Of a stretch of DNA of 55,405 nucleotides, positions 49,698 to 55,405 are shown piece by piece; position 1 is the first letter of the stretch; each line of letters begins with the position of its first letter. Below the pieces are notes generated by a model. That model was not told where the DNA came from. It made no database searches and was given only the letters and a program-made list of their open reading frames with translations. Position numbers and translations under genes: made by a program. Source of the stretch: Leekyejoonella antrihumi (GTDB lineage Bacteria > Actinomycetota > Actinomycetes > Actinomycetales > Dermatophilaceae); the NCBI RefSeq assembly GCF_007845645.1, contig NZ_VCQV01000037.1, forward strand, positions 1 to 55,405, in the 5' to 3' direction.

Positions 49698-51353
49698 ATG
49701 AGGCCGATCCCGCTAGTTGACCCTAGACACACGACGGTACACGCCCGACACACTACAGTCATAGTAGGAATATGCCTGGCGGTGCTGCTCGCTGGCTGTA
49801 GTGGTGGCTCGGAGTCGGGCCAGACGAGTAGCTCGTCGCCCGGTAAGAGTAGTAGCAAAGCGATACCCACGTTCACGTTCGCCCTGGCGAGCGCGCCAGT
49901 ATCGCTAGACATCGCGAAAAACTATGTGACCACGACGATGCAGATGATCTCACTGGTCACCGAACCACTTGAGCGGGTGTCATCGACAGGCCAGGTTTCG
50001 CCCAATCTAGCAACGGCAGTCAGCCAACCGAACGCGACCACCCTCGTGTACACAATCCGGTCGGGGGTCAAGTTCTCGGACGGAACACCTCTGACCGCGA
50101 AGGACGTCGCGTGGAGCATCAAGCACGTAACCAGCCCACCCGCACAGACCGCTGGAGATGTAGGAAACATTGGAAGCGTTAAAGTCACCGGCCCGCTGCA
50201 GGTCACGGTCAAGCTGACTAAGCCCGATCCCGCAACCCGCGCCAAACTCGCCGTCATCACATACGTGCAGGAAGCCAAGTTCGCCAAGGCCCACGCCAAG
50301 GAGCTTGGCACCCGGACCGCGCTCCCAGTGGGTACCGGACCGTACAAGTTCAGTTCGGATACCACCAGCGCCGTTACCCTGGCCGCGAATCCGCACTACT
50401 GGGGAAAGAGACCATCCGCACGGAAGGTGGTCTTCACGTTCATCGATAACGACACGTCTGCGCAACTCGCAATGCGCTCGGGGTCGATCGACGGCACGCT
50501 GATCTCCGATCCTAAGGCCATCCAACAGTGGAAGAGTATCGACGGAGCAACACTTTATGAGACGCCTTCCCTTGAATCCACCTATATCGCACTGAATACA
50601 TCAATTGCGCCGTTCAATGACCCGCATGTTCGAAAGGCGTTCGCTTACTCAATCGACCGGACCGGGCTCCTCAAGGCGGCCTTCGGAAACAACGGGGCCG
50701 TGCTGCACGGGCTAGTCCCCGCGGGCGTTATAAGCGATGTTGCTCCGTCGACTAGCGCCGCTAAATCATTTCTCAAAAGCCTGCCCGGGTATGATTTCAG
50801 TCCGACGAAGGCAGCAGCCGAACTGGCCCAGTCGAAGCACCCCAAGGGCTTCACGGTAACCGTTCCCTACATCTCGAGCACTCCTTTTACCAAGCTGACG
50901 GCTCTCAACCTCCAACAGAATATGCAGAAGCTGGGCGTCAAGATCAATCTCAAGTCCCAGACCCAGAACCAGTGGCTTACCAGTGTCTATGGCCAGAAGA
51001 ACCCCGGAGCCCAGTTCATGACGATAGTTGCGGATGTTCCGGATCCGAATGGACTCCTGAGCCTTGTGGTTGGCAAGGCAAATACGGCTCCACAACACTT
51101 CAACACCACCAACTGGACGACGCCTCAGATCGAGACAGCGCTACCGGTGATGGAAAGCTCGTCAAGTAACGGCGCGCGGTGGAAGGCTACCAAGACTATT
51201 CTCTCCCAGATTGCCGGCGATGCAGCCTACATCCCACTGTTCTCACCTGACAATGCCACTGTATTGGCGAAAGGTTATACATTCACGAACGACGGAAACT
51301 TGTTCACGCTTATAAATGGGAGCTGGATCTTCGATCTCAAGGCCTCCAGATGA
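49698..51353 (+). CDS. Peptide/nickel-type ABC transporter substrate-binding lipoprotein (SBP family 5)
   Basis: 551 residues. A lipoprotein signal (VIVGICLAVLLAGC) ends at Cys34, followed by a Ser/Gly linker. Family 5 features: PNATTLVYTIRSGVKFSDGT, LTAKDVAWSIKHVTSP, LPVGTGPYKFSSDTTSAVTL, NPHYWG and HVRKAFAYSIDRTGLLKAAF. It binds a peptide or similar ligand outside the membrane. No permease genes follow, and the dpp operon across the oxidoreductase gene has lost its own binding protein, so this one probably serves DppBCDF. The paralogy of the two proteins is seen at both termini. Confidence 0.93.
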   Translation: MRPIPLVDPRHTTVHARHTTVIVGICLAVLLAGCSGGSESGQTSSSSPGKSSSKAIPTFTFALASAPVSLDIAKNYVTTTMQMISLVTEPLERVSSTGQVSPNLATAVSQPNATTLVYTIRSGVKFSDGTPLTAKDVAWSIKHVTSPPAQTAGDVGNIGSVKVTGPLQVTVKLTKPDPATRAKLAVITYVQEAKFAKAHAKELGTRTALPVGTGPYKFSSDTTSAVTLAANPHYWGKRPSARKVVFTFIDNDTSAQLAMRSGSIDGTLISDPKAIQQWKSIDGATLYETPSLESTYIALNTSIAPFNDPHVRKAFAYSIDRTGLLKAAFGNNGAVLHGLVPAGVISDVAPSTSAAKSFLKSLPGYDFSPTKAAAELAQSKHPKGFTVTVPYISSTPFTKLTALNLQQNMQKLGVKINLKSQTQNQWLTSVYGQKNPGAQFMTIVADVPDPNGLLSLVVGKANTAPQHFNTTNWTTPQIETALPVMESSSSNGARWKATKTILSQIAGDAAYIPLFSPDNATVLAKGYTFTNDGNLFTLINGSWIFDLKASR

Positions 51354-51475
51354 TACTTCGTCTATGATATGCGTTCGAGGCGGCGCAGTGTGTTTCCTGT
51401 CATCGGGCCGCGCGGACACTGCCTATCGCGCACGAGTGAACAAATCCGAGCCGTCTGCCCAAATAGGAGCGACCA

Positions 51476-53593
51476 TTGAGTACCATGCCATCTGGGAAGC
51501 CCCCAGCGTATCCTCCGACTCCTCTAGACAATACCGTCGACGAACTGGCAGGAGTGACCTTCCCGGATGGCCTTCGGTGGCTTGAGGGAAACAACGATAG
51601 AGTGTCGAGTTGGGACGATGCTCAGAACTCGCTGAGCACCCAATACCTCGAGTCCTGGCCTGATCGCTGGGCGACCCAGCGTCTGCTCGACCAGTTAGTC
51701 ACGTCCCGATTTGGGGGAGTGCCTGTACGGGGCGGAGAAACGTGGTTTCGAAAGGGATCAGACGCCGATACCGACCATGGTCGACTCGAGTGCGGCCCAT
51801 CCGCCCAGGGGCCGTGGCGGACTCTCGTAGACCCTGCCGTGCTTCCAGTCGACGGAGTGCTGAACATCGAGTGGTTCAGCCCGTCTCCCGATGGGCAGAT
51901 CATCGCCTACGGGCTGACGACGGATGGGTCCGAACGCAATCGAATCGTTCTGCTTAACGTTGAGTCCGGCGAGGAGCTCCCGGACAAGATCGAGCAACTG
52001 GTGAATGACAGCTGGACAGGCGGCGTCGTCTGGCTACCTGACTCCAACGGATTCTTCTTCACGGCTCGGGATGAGACGCACCGAGATCAGTTTCGCAATG
52101 CGATCTTCTTCCATCGTCTCGGTGCGTTGCCGCCCTCGGCGCCCGAACCAATTCAGCTTACTGACGGCCTCGCCTCATACGCGATCGCGCAAGTGTCCCC
52201 GACCGCGCAAGTCGTCGTTGCTGTGGGTCTCTTCCAACCGGTTCCCCGCTACCGGCGGGACCTGAACAACGGAGAATCATGGACGCCGTTCGTCACAGAC
52301 GTCGACGGCACAGTCATAGGTCAGATCGTGGGTGACGAATACATAGCTGTGACTGACTGCGGCGCGCCACGCTCACGTCTCGTCGGAATCCCACTGGCCA
52401 GCCGAACACCCAACGATCCGCACAGTTGGCGTGAAATCGTTCCTGAGTCCACTGCCGTGTTGCGGCGAGTGACCGCCGTGGGTGATGTCCTTTACCTCAC
52501 CGAATTGGTGGACACATTCTCCCGCGTTCGCATGATCTCGCTAAACGGCGAACCGCTCGGGGAGTTGACGTTGCCCGGCGACGGGGTGGTCGCGGAGCCG
52601 CCATTTCCACTGATGCAGGCGATGCCAACCGGGTACCCCGACGAGTTTATCTTCGCGTTCTCGACCCTCACTTCCTCATGGGGAACGTACCGTCACGGCC
52701 TGAAGTCGAACGCCGTTCACGTAATTGATCCGCCCGCGGTCAGCCTCGCGGAACTCTCTGTGGAGAGCAGGGAGGCGGTGTCCGTCGATGGCACTCGGAT
52801 TCCTTACCACGTCGTTGCGCGGGCAGACGCCACACCCGCTGGGCGGCCTCGCCCCGCGCTCATGTACGGGTACGGCGGATTCGGGGTGCCATGGGCACCT
52901 CAGTACACTGGGCCACTCTCTGCTTTCGCCCTGTCGGGGGGACTTTATGTGCATACGCACCTTCGCGGCGGTGGCGAATTTGGACGGAACTGGTGGAACT
53001 CCGGGCGGTTCGAGCACAAACAGCGCGGCTACGACGATCTATATGCGATCGCCGAGGACCTTATCTCACGAGGTGACACCGAACCGTCCATGCTCGCGGT
53101 GACCGGAGGCAGCGGTGGCGGCCTAATGACCGGTGTCGCCATTACCCAAAGGCCGGACTTATGGTCAGTGGCCGTTCCCCAGAAGCCGTTTCTCGACATT
53201 GTCGGGGGATGCCGTGAGCCCTACGGCCGCGACATCGTCGTAGGCGAGTTCGGACGGATCGACGCTCCGGACGATGTACGCCGGATGGCGACCTTCTCCC
53301 CGTGCCAGCTCGTCGTCGCTGACACGGAATATCCCGCAATCTTCGTCGACGCTGGCCAGACCGACACCCGCTGCCCGGCATGGCACGCCCGAAAATTCGT
53401 CGCACGTTTGCAGGCGACCAACTCACGGCGGCCAGTCCTGCTGCGTGTCTGGCGCGACGTGGGGCACGGGTGGTCCAACGGCAGGCTCGAGGCCGTTGCC
53501 CAGGCAACCGACTGGCTCTCCTTCATCTTCTGCGAACTCGGAATGCGGCCGGCCACCGCGGATGGCACATCCAACCTCAATCGGCCAGGCTGA
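51476..53593 (+). CDS. Prolyl oligopeptidase (S9A type)
   Basis: 705 residues. The start is TTG at 51476 with AGGAG six bases upstream; ATG at 51485 is the alternative. An N-terminal WLEGNNDRV segment and a seven-blade propeller precede the catalytic part: YGYGGFGVPW, HLRGGGEFGRNWW, nucleophile GGSGGG with Ser546, Asp630 in QTDTRCPAWHA, and His664 in DVGHGWSNG. The HGRGGGE-type segment and GGSxGG are marks of S9A, which cleaves after proline in peptides of up to about 30 residues. No signal peptide: the substrate must be imported. It follows the binding-protein gene by 122 bases. Confidence 0.92.
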   Translation: MSTMPSGKPPAYPPTPLDNTVDELAGVTFPDGLRWLEGNNDRVSSWDDAQNSLSTQYLESWPDRWATQRLLDQLVTSRFGGVPVRGGETWFRKGSDADTDHGRLECGPSAQGPWRTLVDPAVLPVDGVLNIEWFSPSPDGQIIAYGLTTDGSERNRIVLLNVESGEELPDKIEQLVNDSWTGGVVWLPDSNGFFFTARDETHRDQFRNAIFFHRLGALPPSAPEPIQLTDGLASYAIAQVSPTAQVVVAVGLFQPVPRYRRDLNNGESWTPFVTDVDGTVIGQIVGDEYIAVTDCGAPRSRLVGIPLASRTPNDPHSWREIVPESTAVLRRVTAVGDVLYLTELVDTFSRVRMISLNGEPLGELTLPGDGVVAEPPFPLMQAMPTGYPDEFIFAFSTLTSSWGTYRHGLKSNAVHVIDPPAVSLAELSVESREAVSVDGTRIPYHVVARADATPAGRPRPALMYGYGGFGVPWAPQYTGPLSAFALSGGLYVHTHLRGGGEFGRNWWNSGRFEHKQRGYDDLYAIAEDLISRGDTEPSMLAVTGGSGGGLMTGVAITQRPDLWSVAVPQKPFLDIVGGCREPYGRDIVVGEFGRIDAPDDVRRMATFSPCQLVVADTEYPAIFVDAGQTDTRCPAWHARKFVARLQATNSRRPVLLRVWRDVGHGWSNGRLEAVAQATDWLSFIFCELGMRPATADGTSNLNRPG

Positions 53594-53688
53594 GACATCG
53601 CGGGCCCGGAACTGTACGATCCCGTTCTCACTGAATCAGTGACCACGCCGCGAAACACATTTGCCAATATCAAGAACGGACCGCATCA

Positions 53689-54621
53689 ATGACTTGGAAT
53701 GAAACATCCCCGCCACTTGCGTCAATGTTGCCCAACACGCGGTACTTCGAGTTAGAATCGAGTACCGTTGGAGGCAGCTTTGGTGTGTGGGTAACGGTCC
53801 CTCCCCGATATGAATCCGAGCCAACCGCCCGCTATCCAGCAATATATTTGCCCGACGGAAATCTGATGGCGCCATTGACCGCCCCCCATACGATGATGAT
53901 ACGGGACGATCCGATCAATCCGATCCAGCCTCATATTCAGGTATGCGTCGGGTATGTCGGCCCCGATGTGGATCGGCAACTGGCGGTACGTGCCCGCGAC
54001 CTTCTTCCGCCTGGAGAGCCCCTTCTGCCGACTACCAGCGCGGAGAGCTTGAATCTGCTAGTGGAAGCTGGACTCCTAGACGCGGACGCTGCGAAGCTTT
54101 ATCTGCATAACCTGCAGAATCCGGCCGCCGACAAATTCCTCGCATTCCTTGTCGAAGAATTACACCCGCTGATCACTGCCGAGTTTCGCATCGATGACGC
54201 ATCGACTGGTTTATTCGGATACTCCTACGGGGGTCTATTCGCGATCTATGCCGCCCTCCAGCGGACAATATTCAGTAAAGTCGGTGCGGGCAGTCCCGGA
54301 ATAATCGGATTCGAGTCAAAAGTCTTTCAACTGTATGACAGTGAGGCAAAAAAAGACAGCGACTATAGCGATCGAATGCTGCATATCACTGTGAACGAGA
54401 CCGAAATCACGAGGGTATCAGCCTATCAAGCCTACGTTGGAGTCGGCACCGCGGAGTTCATAACCCACGCAGGGAAGAAGCCATTGCGTGGTCATGTGCT
54501 TAGCAGTCACATTATACCCGCACAATCTCACGCCACCGGTAACACGTCATCCTGGTTCAGTTTTCTGCGTCAGTGCTATTCTCAGGAGTCGCCTGAGATG
54601 GAGATTATGCGCCAAGGTTAA
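53689..54621 (+). CDS. Alpha/beta-hydrolase esterase (D/Fes/IroE-like), intact copy
   Basis: 310 residues from the ATG at 53689. The fold is of the putative esterase (esterase D / enterochelin-esterase) type: FGVWVTVPPRYESEPTARYP, AIYLPDGN, and the nucleophile elbow GYSYGG with Ser179 (LFGYSYGGLFAIYAAL). The acidic residue is not certain; a His near SHIIPAQSHATGN fits the C-terminal triad member. No signal peptide. Codon choice looks more AT-rich than that of most genes in the window. A tandem paralogue follows. Esterases of this type cleave ester-linked peptides, siderophores or lactones. Confidence 0.8.
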   Translation: MTWNETSPPLASMLPNTRYFELESSTVGGSFGVWVTVPPRYESEPTARYPAIYLPDGNLMAPLTAPHTMMIRDDPINPIQPHIQVCVGYVGPDVDRQLAVRARDLLPPGEPLLPTTSAESLNLLVEAGLLDADAAKLYLHNLQNPAADKFLAFLVEELHPLITAEFRIDDASTGLFGYSYGGLFAIYAALQRTIFSKVGAGSPGIIGFESKVFQLYDSEAKKDSDYSDRMLHITVNETEITRVSAYQAYVGVGTAEFITHAGKKPLRGHVLSSHIIPAQSHATGNTSSWFSFLRQCYSQESPEMEIMRQG

Positions 54622-54757
54622 TCCAGCCCATTCACGTGTGGGCTTCACTCGACGCGTCAGGCGCGGGTTAGGAATCGAGACCAGATGATGGAGGTTCGAT
54701 CGGTGAAGGCACGGTTCGCTAAATAGACAGCAACTTACCTCGAAGGGTTGGCCAATC

Positions 54758-55312
54758 ATGACCGAATTGTCGCCGTTCGCCGCGACGTTACCTACCACTG
54801 ATTACTTCGAGCTGGATTCCGAACTCGTCGGCGATCGCCTCGCGATCTGGGTTACCAAACCAGTCAATTATACTGACAGTCGAGGTCCTTACCCGGTCCT
54901 CTATACCACCGATGGGAATGCTTCGGCCGCGCTCCTCGCCCCATACGTCGAGCAACTCGCCTACGACGTGATCGAGTCATGGGTGCCGTTCGTTCATGTG
55001 GCAGTCGGCTATCCGCCGGAAGGCGCAACCAGTTGGCTGACTCGACGCACTCGTGAGCTAGTCCCACCTGGTGAGCTACCGTCCGAATCGGTCCTGGCCA
55101 ATGTGCACGACGACGCTGAAGCCGCGGGGTGGACAGCGGAAGAGGAGCAGGCCTACCGAGAGTCGATCATGAATGGGGGACGTGCTGACAACTTCCTGGC
55201 CTTCCTGGAACAAGAACTCCGACCAGTGGTCGAGCAGCGTTACAACGTGCGGACGGACGCCGCTGGACTATTCGGCTATTCCGGCTCTTCGTACGTGTGG
55301 TGGGGGCGTTAG
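54758..55312 (+). pseudogene. Second esterase of the tandem pair, truncated by an insertion at its catalytic serine
   Basis: The first 175 residues follow the upstream esterase (LPTTDYFELDSELVGDRLAI; YPVLYTTDGN; NFLAFLEQELRPVVEQRY) up to LFGYS, where Ser175 is the nucleophile. After that the match stops: GSSYVWWGR and a stop replace the expected YGG and the whole remaining half. The change occurs at 55283, where unrelated sequence begins. So the protein lacks the rest of the hydrolase fold and cannot be active. Confidence 0.8.
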
Positions 55313-55405
55313 CGACACGCCAGTGATCGTGGATGCGGTGAGGTAGGGGTCGAGGTCCTCAGGATCGGAAGCGACCAAGCTCACCGATCACCAAGGACCT
55401 CGACG
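55283..55405. mobile_element. Left end of an insertion sequence (family uncertain)
   Basis: Sequence from 55283 (ggctcttcgtacgtgtggtg) interrupts the esterase. It contains a perfect 11-base inverted pair, gtcgaggtcct (55349-55359) and aggacctcgac (55394-55404). The GGCTCTT opening resembles ends of ISL3-family elements, which is weak evidence. No transposase frame is visible before the window ends. Confidence 0.5.

Larger units (their letters stand above)
37307..55405. mobile_element. Putative tRNA-integrated genomic island (right end outside the window)
   Basis: The left border is the tRNA 3' fragment. In such insertions the intact tRNA is kept at the other end, so the island should extend to the right past the window. 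Its content is a set of metabolic genes unlike the flanking housekeeping ones (peptidases, oligopeptide transporter, oxidoreductase, esterases), with pseudogenes and a further insertion near 55283, and with more AT-rich genes from 49.7 kb on. No integrase or transfer gene is seen, so the type of element is open. Confidence 0.55.

Overview
The window reads as a contig from a high-GC Gram-positive actinobacterium. The block ftsH-folE-folP-folBK-DUF3180, preceded by hpt, tilS, a DUF2342 metalloprotease and dacB, is typical of Micrococcales and relatives; a position near Intrasporangiaceae or Dermacoccaceae is a guess. Both ends appear to lie inside insertion sequences: an IS5-type transposase start at 1-72 and an insertion that cuts an esterase at about 55283. 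The window edges may therefore be assembly breaks at repeats.

Layout. 1-5.7 kb is accessory and partly decayed: a CGNR regulator divergent from an EamA exporter, an orphan nuoD, a small membrane protein, an ArsR gene whose start is cut back, a broken SRPBCC gene, a DinB protein and a ClpX-type zinc-finger remnant. 5.7-15.6 kb is housekeeping: folate biosynthesis, FtsH, hypoxanthine phosphoribosyltransferase, tRNA(Ile)-lysidine synthase, a class C penicillin-binding protein and pyrophosphatase. 15.7-26.3 kb is a mix of a universal stress protein, an MFS/GntR pair with a clear operator, an epoxide-hydrolase-like enzyme, the pseudouridine catabolic pair psuK-psuG, a 58-bp tandem hairpin repeat, an APC permease, and an SPFH/ribbon-helix-helix pair with a perfect 13-bp inverted repeat at its start.

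26.4-33.2 kb is a six-gene form I aerobic carbon monoxide dehydrogenase cluster in the order coxM-coxS-coxL-coxF-coxD-coxE. CoxL carries the form I motif AYACSFR. It encodes the FAD, 2Fe-2S and Mo-Cu subunits plus maturation factors (XdhC-YHS, MoxR ATPase, VWA protein), and is followed by a LysR regulator and a SARP/BTAD ATPase regulator.

At 37267-37306 lies the 3' part only of a tRNA, probably tRNA-Thr, on the minus strand, with a strong hairpin on its 3' side. This is the expected scar of a tRNA-integrating element. Everything to the right, up to and beyond the window end, looks like a genomic island. It holds two related S9 peptidases, a PucR-type regulator, a complete oligopeptide ABC transporter (DppB, DppC and a fused DppD-DppF), a collapsed and an intact substrate-binding protein, an FAD-dependent amine/amino-acid oxidoreductase, a prolyl-oligopeptidase and two tandem esterases, the second disrupted at its catalytic serine. 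The simplest reading is a self-contained system that imports a peptide-like compound, cleaves it with cytoplasmic serine peptidases and oxidises a released amino or imino acid under PucR control. The substrate cannot be told from sequence. The gene sequences from about 49.7 kb onward look more AT-rich than the rest.
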